Position numbers and translations under genes: made by a program. Below, one piece after another: positions 8,265-17,015 of a DNA stretch of 46,315 nucleotides (positions are counted from its first letter, which is position 1; the number at the start of each line of letters is the position of its first letter). Under the pieces are notes generated by a model. The model was given only the letters and a program-made list of their open reading frames with translations. It ran no database searches and was not told the origin of the DNA. This stretch comes from Bacteroidales bacterium (GTDB lineage Bacteria > Bacteroidota > Bacteroidia > Bacteroidales > VadinHA17): contig JALHSP010000158.1 in assembly GCA_022865305.1 (NCBI GenBank), forward strand, positions 1 through 46,315, given 5' to 3'.

Positions 8265-10168
8265 ATGAAAATAAGAATGAGCTTTCTGATTCTTTTTTTC
8301 CTCATAGCAGCAAGCTGTTCGGATCAGAAGAAAATTACTGTGACATCACCTGACGGAAATATAAAGTTTGTAATATTTCCCGGGCTGGCCGGAGAAAATA
8401 ACGGATCCCCCGGTTTTGCTCTTGAAGCCGGGAATAGAAAAATACTACTTCCCTCTTTCATACAAATAAATACCGGGAATGTTACTGAAATGAATGATTT
8501 TCACATAATTAAAGTTGAAAATGAGTCGGTTAACAATCAATGGACAAACAATTTCGGTGAAAAGAAAGAGGTACCGGACCGCTACAACCAGCTTAAGATA
8601 TTCCTGAAAAACAAGAAAATGAAAATCAATCTGATCTGCCGGGCATACGATGAAGGAGTTGCATTTGCCTATGAATTTCCTGAACAGGAAGGAATGGATT
8701 CGGTGACAATTACTGATGAAAAGATTTTATTCAGATTTCCTGATGATTATAATGCATGGTCGGCAGCAAGGGCTCAGGCACAGTATTCGCATGTTCCGCT
8801 CTCAAAAATTAAAAATGGCTGTGAGCGACCCCTGATCGTTGAGATTGACAGCACACTCATTATTGCACTTGCTGAAGCGAAACTTGTCGATTATGCAAGA
8901 ATGAAGTTTGAACCTGATACTGCGTCAGGTATAGCAATCAGAACCCTGCTGGGCAGTGAAGTCATTAAATCAGTACCTTTCAGTCACCATGGAGGGTAAT
9001 AATGGTTGGTAAGAATCCAGGGGATCTTCTTGAAAAGAATTATCTGCTTCTTAACCTTAACGATCCTTGCGAGATAAGTGATGTTTCATGGATTAAACCG
9101 GGCAAAGTACTCCGTGAAGTTACACTTACAACTATCGGTGCGAAAGCAGCAATCGATTTCACCTCTTTCCATAATATGCAGTATGTAGAGTTTGATGCCG
9201 GCTGGTATGGACCTGAAAATAATGATGCTTCAGATGCAAGGGCTGTCAATCTTGATCCGGCACGATCAAAAGGTCCTTTAGATCTCGAGGAAGTAATAAG
9301 ATATGCAAAATCAAAAAATATAGATATTCTTCTTTATGTAAACCGTAAAGCCCTTGAAAAGCAACTTGATGATTTGCTGCCTGTTTATAAAAAATGGGGA
9401 ATTGCAGGTATAAAATTCGGGTTTGTACAGGTTGGCAGCCAGAAAGTCACAGCCTGGCTTCATGAGTCGATAAAGAAAGTAGCTGCATATCAAATGGTTG
9501 CAGACGTCCATGATGAATACCGTCCCTCTGGCTTTTCGAGAACCTATCCGAATTTCCTGACAATGGAAGGGATCCGTGGCGATGAAGAGAGTCCCTCCAA
9601 TCACCATACTCTTATTACAATGTTTACCCGTATGCTGGCAGGACAGGGAGATAATACAATTTGCTACTTTAACGAAAGAGTTGACAAAAAAATGGGATCT
9701 CATGCCTCACAGCTGGCAAAGGCGGTATGTATCTTCAGTCCACTACAGTTTCTTTACTGGTACGATAAAGCTTCTCCGTCACTCGACAAAAAAGACGGAT
9801 TATGGGGCACCACCAATTATATAGGTGATGAACCTGAACTTGAATTCTTTGATAATGTACCAACCGTTTGGGAGGAAACTAAAGTGCTGCATGCCAGGAT
9901 CGGTGAGTATGGTGTGATCGCCAGAAGAAAAGACAACGAGTGGTTTATAGGTGGAATTAATGCCGAACAGAAAAGGACTTTAAACATCAGTTTTTCATTT
10001 CTTGATCCGGGAGCAAAATACCTGGCTAAAATATATTCAGATGATCCATCGGTTAATACCCGGACTCATGTCAGGATTGACCGGATTGAAATTGACATGA
10101 ATACGGTATATCCTGCTGAACTTGGTTCAAACAAGGGTATTGCGATGCATATTGTACCCCAAAAATAA
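8265..10168 (+). pseudogene. GH97 glycoside hydrolase, single-base frameshift
   Basis: Two adjacent frames together make one GH97 protein of about 635 residues. The first (8265-8999) carries a lipobox signal (AASC) and the N-terminal GH97 beta-sandwich. The second (from 9002) carries the (beta/alpha)8 catalytic domain, with WIKPGKVLREVTL, EFDAGWYG, VNRKALEKQ, VHDEYRPSGFSRTYPN, GIRGDEESPS and QFLYWYDK, and a C-terminal sandwich. The family motif PFQSPWRVIM is rebuilt if one T is added to the TTT at 8978-8980, so a one-base loss in a homopolymer explains the break. The VHDEYRP form resembles retaining GH97 alpha-galactosidases rather than SusB-type inverting alpha-glucosidases; that substrate call is tentative. 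Without correction, translation ends before the catalytic domain. Sequencing error is a real alternative. Confidence 0.85.
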
Positions 10169-10193
10169 TCCGGGAAATTGATCCGGTAAATAC

Positions 10194-10222
10194 GCAGAGA
10201 CGCCCAAATTGGGCATCTCTGC
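10194..10222. repeat. Strong hairpin between convergent genes
   Basis: GCAGAGA at 10194-10200 pairs with TCTCTGC at 10216-10222. Inside these, GCCCAA (10202-10207) pairs with TTGGGC (10209-10214), with one mismatch between the two stems. It lies between the convergent GH97 and GldL/M-like genes. No T-run follows, so it looks more like a dispersed palindromic element than a classical terminator. It could still protect both 3' ends. Confidence 0.55.
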
Positions 10223-10311
10223 TACCAAATAATATTTGGACGTACAGGTATTTTAAAATTGGCCGCCCCTTCTTAAGCACAAAGGAGAAACAAGTTTTAT
10301 TTCACTGCTGT

Positions 10312-11247
10312 TCAGAACGTAGATTTTATAAGCTTAAGGTTTGTTTCAAGACCATCGAGGTAAATAAGCACCCAGGAAAGATTGATACCTTGTATATATC
10401 TATAAGTCCAGTCAGGATCCATCTCATTCTCTTTTCCCAATCCCAGTAATACAGGCAAAGCTTTTGCTGTCGCCTCAGAGCCATCTTTTTGTCCGATTAA
10501 AGCAACAAGCTCATTAAGGGCTTTTTCAAGCCTTGCCCCCGGGGTCGATTCCCCGCTGTTCACCAGGGCAGATGGAGCAATATTCGCAGACTCAGGTCTC
10601 TGCAAATTTCCCGGATTTTCTTCCCATTGTCCCTCGGTAATATCTTCATTTCTTAAAATCAAATTCTGGTAGTCATCAACAATTTTAAGTGCTTTATCTA
10701 TTTTCTGATTTACAGGCGATTGCTGATTACCTGAAGGAAGTCCGTTCAGTGCATTTTCCATCCTGTTATAGTCACGGGAAATGTTCAGACTGTCATCAAT
10801 TCTTTCTTTCGATACATTCAGTGCCAGCAATGCAGTCAAGGCTGATATTATTGCAAGAAGAAAAAGTACACATACTGTATTATAAATATTGAAGTTCTTG
10901 TTTTTTGAGGTAACAACCAGGAAAACCGGAAGAAAAACCACATATGGAAAAGGGAGCGCTATAGTAAGAGCATACCTTACACCAGGCCAGTGCATTATTT
11001 TAAACAGCATGCCTATAAAAACAACAAAACAGGTCAACCAGGTTACTATATAAAGAATTAAATTCTGGCTGTTCCCTTCAGCTTTGTAATGGTTTCTCAG
11101 TGCAAGAGGAAGAAATACAAAAACCAGCATAAGTATTCCAATGGTTATTAATATTCCTGCTACCGGCCAATGATTTAGCTTGAACAGGGTTCCGGTAAAA
11201 ATCATCATTGTAGTTAATAAACCCAGTATATATATTTTCTGTTTCAT
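10312..11247 (-). CDS. Membrane protein with two GldL-like hairpins and a GldM-like domain
   Basis: This is a 311-residue membrane protein. Two hairpin repeats carry FKLNHWP at 22-28 and FKIMHWP at 82-88, exactly 60 residues apart. Each resembles the two-helix core of the gliding/T9SS motor protein GldL (G-x-LFK-x-x-H-W-P-x-A). A fifth helix (about 122-143) ends in LALNVSKE at 141-148, the same string found at the end of the single GldM transmembrane helix as I remember it. It is followed by an extracytoplasmic, mostly helical domain (149-311). That domain ends in an amphipathic helix comparable to the last helix of the first GldM domain. So the protein looks like GldL and GldM parts fused. 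The acidic residue that carries protons in GldL is not present. It lies 23 bases downstream of its larger paralogue, in a PadR operon. Confidence 0.7.
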   Translation of the reverse strand: MKQKIYILGLLTTMMIFTGTLFKLNHWPVAGILITIGILMLVFVFLPLALRNHYKAEGNSQNLILYIVTWLTCFVVFIGMLFKIMHWPGVRYALTIALPFPYVVFLPVFLVVTSKNKNFNIYNTVCVLFLLAIISALTALLALNVSKERIDDSLNISRDYNRMENALNGLPSGNQQSPVNQKIDKALKIVDDYQNLILRNEDITEGQWEENPGNLQRPESANIAPSALVNSGESTPGARLEKALNELVALIGQKDGSEATAKALPVLLGLGKENEMDPDWTYRYIQGINLSWVLIYLDGLETNLKLIKSTF

Positions 11248-11270
11248 GATTACATTTATTAATAGGATTT

Positions 11271-12704
11271 TTAATGTTTTGCAATGTTCCTGAGTGCATA
11301 CGACTCAACCGTTAGCAGGCTGTTCTTCAATAGAGCCAGGGAATGTAATCCGGACATCATGGATATTTTCCTTCCTTCAGGAGGCTGTACAGGTAAGCAA
11401 TTTGAGGGATCGAGCATCTTTCCAAATTTTTGAAACTCAGTCTGTGGAGTGATAGTGGCCAGATATTCACTGTAATCAGCAATTGCGGTTTCAAGCTTCC
11501 TGCGGGAAACTGTTCCCGGAAGAAGAAAATCAGAAACCGGTGCATTATGGAATGGTCTGGTCAGAAATCTGAACTCTACCTCTGGTCCGCTTTCTGTCAG
11601 CTTGATCTGCTGAGGATTTTCAACCGGTCTGCCAGGTTCTCCTTCCGATTCGGCAATCATATCGGATTCAATTTCAATGACAAGTTTCAGAAGATCATCT
11701 GTTCTGGAATGAAGCTTCTGCATAGCAGGATAGGCTGCGGAATCAATATATTGTTCAAGGCAGGACCTGTTATCTGCACGCATAAAATCATAGACAGCCT
11801 TCTGTTGTTCCTGACTGATAAAATAGCCTTCTTCATAGGATCGTTGAATATTCAGGGATATCATTGTAGAGGGAAGGATAATTGCCAGGGAACCAATTAC
11901 CATAAAGATAAAATCTGATTTGACATGGCTTTCCTCTTTCCAGGCAATCCGGGTGTACCACGGCAAGACTATAATAAAAAGAATAAACAATCCTCCCAAC
12001 ATAAGGATGGCTGCCAATGGCAAATGCTGGATTTTCAAGATGAATCCGGCAACATAACATAACAGTCCGGCAGCTCCGAGAACATAGACAGGCTTTTTAG
12101 CCTTATTTTCAGGTTCCCTGAGACTGCTGACAAGAAGTGCCGGGATAAAGAAGAGAACACCCGATAATCCTGCAAGGGTTAAAATTATCCCTGCCCCTGG
12201 CCAGTGCTGAACCTTGAAAAGAATGCCTATTATAAAGAACATGGCTGCAAAAAAAGCCGAGATGAAGAGAAACAATCTCTTCGAACTATGTGTCTCTTTC
12301 CAGAGAACACCAAGGGCTGATGGCATAAAAACGAATGCCAGGGTAACAGCTCCGAGGGTTAACATGATCCCTGCCAGTGGCCAGTGCTGGATCTTGAACA
12401 ATGCGGCAAAGCCAAGCAAAACTGTGCCGGCGATACCGGAAATTTTCATAGTGTTTTTCATTTTTCTGTATTTAGTATCAACTGCATAAAGTGTTTCTTC
12501 CTGGATCTCTTTAAGTCTGCGTTTGCCCATTTTCTGCTTTACCCTTCTGTACGCTTCGGAGAAATCAAGACCATTCTCCATTTCATACTCAACATCACAG
12601 CAGACATGATCAATCAGGTCGTCAATCAGATGAGAAAAAGTTATCTCCTGTTTCCTGACATCATGTATTATGAGCTCGATGTTGTGCAGAGTAAGTTCAG
12701 GCAT
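11271..12704 (-). CDS. HAAS-domain membrane protein with three GldL-like repeats and a GldM-like domain
   Basis: This protein has 477 residues from the ATG at 12704. I chose that start because it overlaps the PadR stop by eight bases, as expected for translational coupling; an ATG-less upstream extension to 12731 would run into PadR. Residues 1-80 are a cytoplasmic helical HAAS/DUF1700-like domain with HLIDDLIDHVCCDVEYEME and FSEAYRRVKQKMG, typical of PadR-linked membrane proteins. Three hairpins follow with FKIQHWP (103-109), FKVQHWP (163-169) and LKIQHLP (223-229), spaced exactly 60 residues apart. A seventh helix (about 264-284) leads to an extracytoplasmic domain (about 285-477) with a helix near the C-terminus (452-475) like that closing GldM domain 1. 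It is the paralogue of the downstream 311-residue protein. Function unknown. Confidence 0.72.
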   Translation of the reverse strand: MPELTLHNIELIIHDVRKQEITFSHLIDDLIDHVCCDVEYEMENGLDFSEAYRRVKQKMGKRRLKEIQEETLYAVDTKYRKMKNTMKISGIAGTVLLGFAALFKIQHWPLAGIMLTLGAVTLAFVFMPSALGVLWKETHSSKRLFLFISAFFAAMFFIIGILFKVQHWPGAGIILTLAGLSGVLFFIPALLVSSLREPENKAKKPVYVLGAAGLLCYVAGFILKIQHLPLAAILMLGGLFILFIIVLPWYTRIAWKEESHVKSDFIFMVIGSLAIILPSTMISLNIQRSYEEGYFISQEQQKAVYDFMRADNRSCLEQYIDSAAYPAMQKLHSRTDDLLKLVIEIESDMIAESEGEPGRPVENPQQIKLTESGPEVEFRFLTRPFHNAPVSDFLLPGTVSRRKLETAIADYSEYLATITPQTEFQKFGKMLDPSNCLPVQPPEGRKISMMSGLHSLALLKNSLLTVESYALRNIAKH

Positions 12705-13041
12705 AGTTAAAACCTGGTTTAGGTTGAACAATCTGTTGAAGTGATTCGATAAACTCGGTCAGTTCTTTTATTTTTTCTGTCACAACTGAATGACCCTTTG
12801 GGGTAAGGGCGTAATAGACCCTTATTCTGTTGTTACGGATTTCTGAAGCTGTACCCAGTATTTTTTCACTTTCAAGTTTATGAAGGATTGGGTAAAGAGC
12901 ACCATAGGTAAGTTTTATCTTACCTCTGGTCATTTCTTCAACTTTTTGTGTTAATGCATAGCCGTGCATCGGGCCTTCTTCTTTCAGCAGTTTAAGCACA
13001 ATAGTTTTTAATGATCCTTTGAGAAGTTCGTTTGATATCAT
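12697..13041 (-). CDS. PadR-family transcriptional regulator
   Basis: This 114-residue protein is a compact subfamily-2 PadR regulator. Its winged helix carries LKGSLKTIVLKLLKEEG, HGYALTQKVEEMT, KLTYGALYPILHKLE and RVYYALTPKGH, followed by a short dimerisation helix. The small PadR proteins often repress the operon they begin and respond to membrane-active or phenolic compounds or to a cell-surface signal. Here the stop codon overlaps the ATG of the HAAS/GldL-like gene (ATGCCTGA, 12697-12704), so regulator and membrane proteins are made together. The 177-base AT-rich gap upstream must carry the promoter and operator, but I could not identify a convincing ATGT/ACAT-type PadR site. Confidence 0.9.
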   Translation of the reverse strand: MISNELLKGSLKTIVLKLLKEEGPMHGYALTQKVEEMTRGKIKLTYGALYPILHKLESEKILGTASEIRNNRIRVYYALTPKGHSVVTEKIKELTEFIESLQQIVQPKPGFNYA

Positions 13042-13218
13042 ACTTTAATTATATTTAAGATTCTTATATATTGCAAATATATTATATTATTTTCTATTTA
13101 TATTATTTTTCTATAATATTTTTACAATAAATTATCCACCCTCACTATGATATGATTTAAACGTGCTCTCTGCCTTACCCCAATTAACTTCTTCTGACTA
13201 TCTTTAAAAAAAGAAAAA

Positions 13219-13673
13219 ATGAAATCAGAGATTATTATCCACAACTCATTAAGCCTCGATGGCTCTCTTACAGGTTTTATGCCCGATATGGGACTGCATT
13301 ATAAAATTGCCGGTGATTATAAGCCCGATGCTCATCTTATTGGCGCTGACACAATAATTTCCGGCAACGAGATGTTTGGCGATGGCATCCCTGAAGAATT
13401 GCCGGTAAAGACAAGGTCGATCTTGAATTTGCTATTGACCAGCTTAGAGAAAAATTCAGTATTGCCAGAATATTGACAGATACGGGCAGGATACTTGGGA
13501 ATATATTATTAAATAAGGGAATGATTGATGAAATAAGCCTCCTGGTCCACCCTTTGCTGGTTGGCGAAAATTGTTATCCGATATTTTCAGATGTAAAAGG
13601 AAACTTAAACCTGAAGCTTAAAAAATCCGAGACGTTTGAAAACGGATGTATATGGATGGTCTATAATTTATAA
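13219..13673 (+). pseudogene. RibD-C/dihydrofolate-reductase-like protein with internal deletion
   Basis: The first frame starts with IIIHNSLSLDGSLTGF, PDMGLHYKIA and ADTIISGN, the N-terminal third of a RibD_C-type (pyrimidine/dihydrofolate reductase-like) NADPH-dependent reductase. After GIPEE (about 13394) homology continues in another frame as IAGKDKVDLEFAIDQLREKF, then ILGNILLNKGMIDEISLLVHPLLVG and the final strand up to 13673. Family members have about 60-70 residues between these two blocks. So an internal segment has been deleted, leaving a frame change and an early stop at 13474-13476. The lost piece contains the middle of the nucleotide-binding fold. It is divergent from the PadR operon. 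No product of normal activity is expected. Confidence 0.75.
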
Positions 13674-13792
13674 GGTTATTTAATTTAAAAACGAGAATTG
13701 CACCCTGGCAGAAGTATGAATTACAAATGCTAAGGCACAGATTGCAGATCCGCTCCGGCTAATGCTCATTTTCAAACAACCAGCAACCTGAT

Positions 13793-14634
13793 TTAAATAC
13801 TTGCATTAAAGGTATCACCCTGGTCGAAATCACCGGACGTATATCCCCTGCGGAACCACTCCTTGCGCTGTGCAGAGGTGCCGTGTGTAAAGGAATCAGG
13901 ATAAACACGACCCTGATATTTCTTCTGAAGGATATCATCACCGACAGACGCCGCAGCATTCATAGCTTCCTCAATATCACCAGTCTCGATTGGTTTATCC
14001 TCCAATAATTCTTCATAATGTGACCACATGCCAGCCAGAAAATCTGCCTGCAATTCGAGGCGAACCAGAAGCTGATTGGAGCTTGTTTCGCTGAGCTGTG
14101 ACCTCTGTGAATTGACTTCATTAAGTATTCCCAGAAGATTCTGGACATGATGACCTATTTCGTGTGAAATCACATAGGCTATAGCAAAATCGCCGTATGC
14201 TCCGAATTTTGTCTGGAGCTGATCGCAAAAGCTCAGATCAATGTAAACCTTCTCATCACCCGGGCAGTAAAAGGGTCCGCTTGATGCAGTTGCATAACCA
14301 CAGGCTGACTGTACCTGTCCGCTGAAAAGAACAAGTGTGGGCTGACGGTATGTCGAACCCGACTGTTCAAATATTCTGCCCCATATAGTTTCAGTATCCT
14401 CCAATACAACCGAAACAAACTTGGCTAAATCCTCCTCTTCATCTGTTGGCTGGTACTGCTCAGTTCCTGAAGTGCCACCCGTATTGTTCAAAAGGGATGA
14501 AGGATCTCCTCCAAGAAGCAATACAATAAGAACAATTACAATATCCCTATTCCGCCGCCAATTGCAACACGACCGGTCGACATTCCTCTGCGATCTTCTA
14601 CATTATCGCTGCCTTGTCTGCCTCGCCATTTCAT
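13793..14634 (-). pseudogene. ypfJ: YpfJ/KPN_02809-type neutral zinc metallopeptidase, frameshifted near its start
   Basis: The main frame (13793-14521) carries the family hallmarks: FYCPGDEKVYIDLSF, the zinc motif HEIGHH, LLVRLELQADFLAGMWSH, and PDSFTHGTSAQRKEWFRRGY near the C-terminus. The true N-terminus is in another frame from the ATG at 14634: MKWRGRQGSDNVEDRRG, equal to the start of E. coli YpfJ, running to a TAA at 14538-14536. One base is missing around 14538-14545; restoring it joins GGGIGI to IVIVLIVLLLGGDPS, the expected single membrane anchor. The whole protein would be about 280 residues, the normal length. The gene is inactive unless this is a sequencing error or an internal start is used. 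It is divergent from copA. Confidence 0.85.
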
Positions 14635-14725
14635 AATAAAAGTGCTTAAATTTATAATAAGTTTAGTTAATACAAAACTAAATTTTTTCAATTAACATTC
14701 AACTTTTTTGTGGCTTATATGTTAC

Positions 14726-14757
14726 ATTGGAACTATTAATTTTCAGTTTTAACTTTG
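14726..14757 (+). promoter_or_regulatory. Bacteroidota-type promoter of copA
   Basis: ATTG at 14726-14729, twenty bases, then TAACTTTG at 14750-14757. This fits the TTTG-N19/20-TAnnTTTG primary-sigma promoter with one mismatch in the -33 box. Transcription would begin near 14764, about 20 bases before the chosen copA start. That also argues against the longer reading frame beginning at 14727. Confidence 0.6.
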
Positions 14758-14783
14758 TTCATCATTTATCAAGGAGAAAACAA

Positions 14784-17012
14784 ATGTCCTCAAAAGTTCA
14801 AATATTGAAAACATACCCTGTGACCGGAATGTCTTGTGCTTCCTGTGCAGTCAGAACAGAGAAATTTGTGAAGACATTACCGGGTATAAAAAGTGCAGCA
14901 GTAAACTTTGCTGATACTTCCTTAATGGTGGAATTTTTACCAGATGAGATCACTCCTTCCGAGATGAAGAAAGCAATCCAGTCAATTGGTTATGACATAA
15001 TTATTGATGAGGCAAACAGCCAGGAACTTAAAGAGGAAGCACAGCTCAGTTATTTTAAAACTATCAGGAACAATACTATAGGCGCTGCTGCATTAAGCAT
15101 ACCTCTACTGATAATTGCCATGTTCCTGATGAATATTCCCTATGCCAATTATATAATGATGGCACTTGCAACACCCGTGGTGTTCTGGTTTGGCAGACAG
15201 TTTCCCACAGGTGCCTGGAAACAGTTAAAACATCGCTCTGCCAATATGGATACGCTGGTTGCACTGAGCACCGGTATTGCATATTTCTACAGTGCATTTG
15301 TAACTCTTTTCCGGGATTTGTTTAATAAAGAAGGGATGCATGGTCATGTCTATTTTGAGGCTTCTGCAGTTATAATAACATTCATTTTGCTGGGAAGGAT
15401 GCTTGAAGAAAAGGCAAAATCAAATACATCCTCAGCACTTAAGAAGCTGATTGGGCTTCAGCCTAAAGTAGTTACTATGGTGATGCAAAACGGAGAATTA
15501 AAAGAGATTCCTGTCAGCAATGTGATGCCGGGGGATATCCTTCTTGTAAAGCCCGGGAATAAAATTCCTGTCGATGGAACTGTAACCTCAGGAGGTTCAT
15601 TTGTCGATGAAAGTATGATCAGTGGTGAACCTTTGGCAACAGAAAAAACTACTGATTCGAAAGTCTTTGCCGGCACTATTAACCAAAAAGGAAGTTTCCA
15701 GTTCCGGGCTGATAAAGTCGGGGGTGATACTGTTCTTGCTCAGATCATTAAAATGGTAAGGGAAGCCCAGGGCAGTAAAGCGCCTGTTCAGCATCTAGTT
15801 GATAAAATTGCAGGCATATTTGTTCCGGTTGTCATAATAATTGCACTTCTGAGCGGAATTATATGGCTCATTTTAGGAACAGAAAATGCTCTGCCACACA
15901 GTCTTTTAGCGATAGTGACTGTACTTATCATTGCATGTCCCTGCGCGCTGGGTCTTGCCACTCCCACTGCTATAATGGTAGGCATAGGTAAAGGAGCCGA
16001 TACTGGTATACTTATTAAAGATGCCGAAAGCCTTGAGATTACCCATAAAGTAAATACCATCGTCCTCGATAAAACAGGTACCATTACAATGGGGGAACCT
16101 GAAGTAAAAGGTGTAAGGTGGAAAAAGAATATAGAAATTGAGAAATACAGTAAAATACTTCTTGGTATACAGAAAAGCAGTGAGCATCCCCTTGCTGAAC
16201 CTGTTGTCCGCTACCTTGAAAAATCCGGTTTGAACAGCAATTACCTGTCAGCCCGGGTTGAAAGCATTACCGGCAGGGGAATTAAAGCTGATATTGACAA
16301 GGAGCTATTTTTAATCGGAAACAGAAAATTGCTGGAGGAGTTTAATATTTCCATCGACAAAGAGTTACTGACTTTTGCAGAAACCTGGCAAAATGAAGCA
16401 AAGACGGTTTCTTTTTTTGCAGATTCAAAACAGGCTCTTTCTGTAATGGCAATTTCAGACAGGATAAAAGAGTCATCTGTTGAAGCTATAAGGCAACTTC
16501 ATAACCTTGGAATTGAAGTGCATATGCTTACAGGTGATAATGAGCAGGCAGCTAAGGCTACGGCTGAAGAGACTGGTGTTGACTCCTATAAAGCAGAAGT
16601 TTTGCCGCAGGCAAAGTATGATTATATCAGGCAGTTGCAGCAGCAGGGAAAGATTGTGGCGATGGTCGGTGATGGTATAAATGATTCACAGGCTATGGCT
16701 CAGGCCGATGTAAGTATTGCTATGGGGAAAGGATCTGACATAGCAATGGATGTCGCCAAAATGACAATCATCTCATCTGACCTGACCAGGATCCCACAGG
16801 CAATAAAATTATCAAAGCACACAGTAACAACAATAAAGCAGAATCTTTTCTGGGCATTTATATATAATATTATAGGAATACCACTTGCAGCAGGTGTTTT
16901 ATTTCCTTTTACCGGATTCCTGCTGAATCCCATGATTGCAGGTGCAGCCATGGCCCTCAGTTCAGTGAGCGTTGTCAGCAACAGTCTCAGATTAAAGGTG
17001 AAATCTATTTAG
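14784..17012 (+). CDS. copA: Copper-exporting P1B-type ATPase CopA
   Basis: This 742-residue P-type ATPase pumps Cu+ out of the cytoplasm at the expense of ATP. It has one N-terminal heavy-metal domain with TGMSCASC (C18, C21), then eight expected membrane helices. The ion site is CPC in IACPCALG (about residue 385), with YN in helix 7 and MALSS in helix 8, the combination of Cu+ (P1B-1) pumps. The actuator motif is SGEP, phosphorylation is at DKTGT (about 429), the SEHPLAEP dipeptide lies near 466, and GDGINDSQAMAQADV near 628. The start is the ATG at 14784, eight bases after AAGGAG, and it lies downstream of the promoter. It is convergent with the oxidoreductase gene with only three bases between stops. 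Confidence 0.95.
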   Translation: MSSKVQILKTYPVTGMSCASCAVRTEKFVKTLPGIKSAAVNFADTSLMVEFLPDEITPSEMKKAIQSIGYDIIIDEANSQELKEEAQLSYFKTIRNNTIGAAALSIPLLIIAMFLMNIPYANYIMMALATPVVFWFGRQFPTGAWKQLKHRSANMDTLVALSTGIAYFYSAFVTLFRDLFNKEGMHGHVYFEASAVIITFILLGRMLEEKAKSNTSSALKKLIGLQPKVVTMVMQNGELKEIPVSNVMPGDILLVKPGNKIPVDGTVTSGGSFVDESMISGEPLATEKTTDSKVFAGTINQKGSFQFRADKVGGDTVLAQIIKMVREAQGSKAPVQHLVDKIAGIFVPVVIIIALLSGIIWLILGTENALPHSLLAIVTVLIIACPCALGLATPTAIMVGIGKGADTGILIKDAESLEITHKVNTIVLDKTGTITMGEPEVKGVRWKKNIEIEKYSKILLGIQKSSEHPLAEPVVRYLEKSGLNSNYLSARVESITGRGIKADIDKELFLIGNRKLLEEFNISIDKELLTFAETWQNEAKTVSFFADSKQALSVMAISDRIKESSVEAIRQLHNLGIEVHMLTGDNEQAAKATAEETGVDSYKAEVLPQAKYDYIRQLQQQGKIVAMVGDGINDSQAMAQADVSIAMGKGSDIAMDVAKMTIISSDLTRIPQAIKLSKHTVTTIKQNLFWAFIYNIIGIPLAAGVLFPFTGFLLNPMIAGAAMALSSVSVVSNSLRLKVKSI

Positions 17013-17015
17013 ATT

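Noticed and set aside
11430-11918. 162-codon plus-strand frame opposite the 477-residue GldL/M-like protein
   Set aside because: The minus-strand protein has exact 60-residue repeats and a coupled start; the opposite frame has no family features.
12705-12731. Longer start for the HAAS/GldL-like protein
   Set aside because: The extension overlaps PadR further; the ATG at 12704 with an eight-base overlap is typical of coupled genes and begins the known HAAS start MPELTL.
13061-13090. Possible PadR operator around TTGCAA
   Set aside because: The inverted repeat is imperfect and made of alternating A/T in a very AT-rich region, so it could arise by chance.
14727-14783. Longer copA start
   Set aside because: The extra residues overlap the promoter and lack a ribosome binding site; AAGGAG precedes the ATG at 14784.
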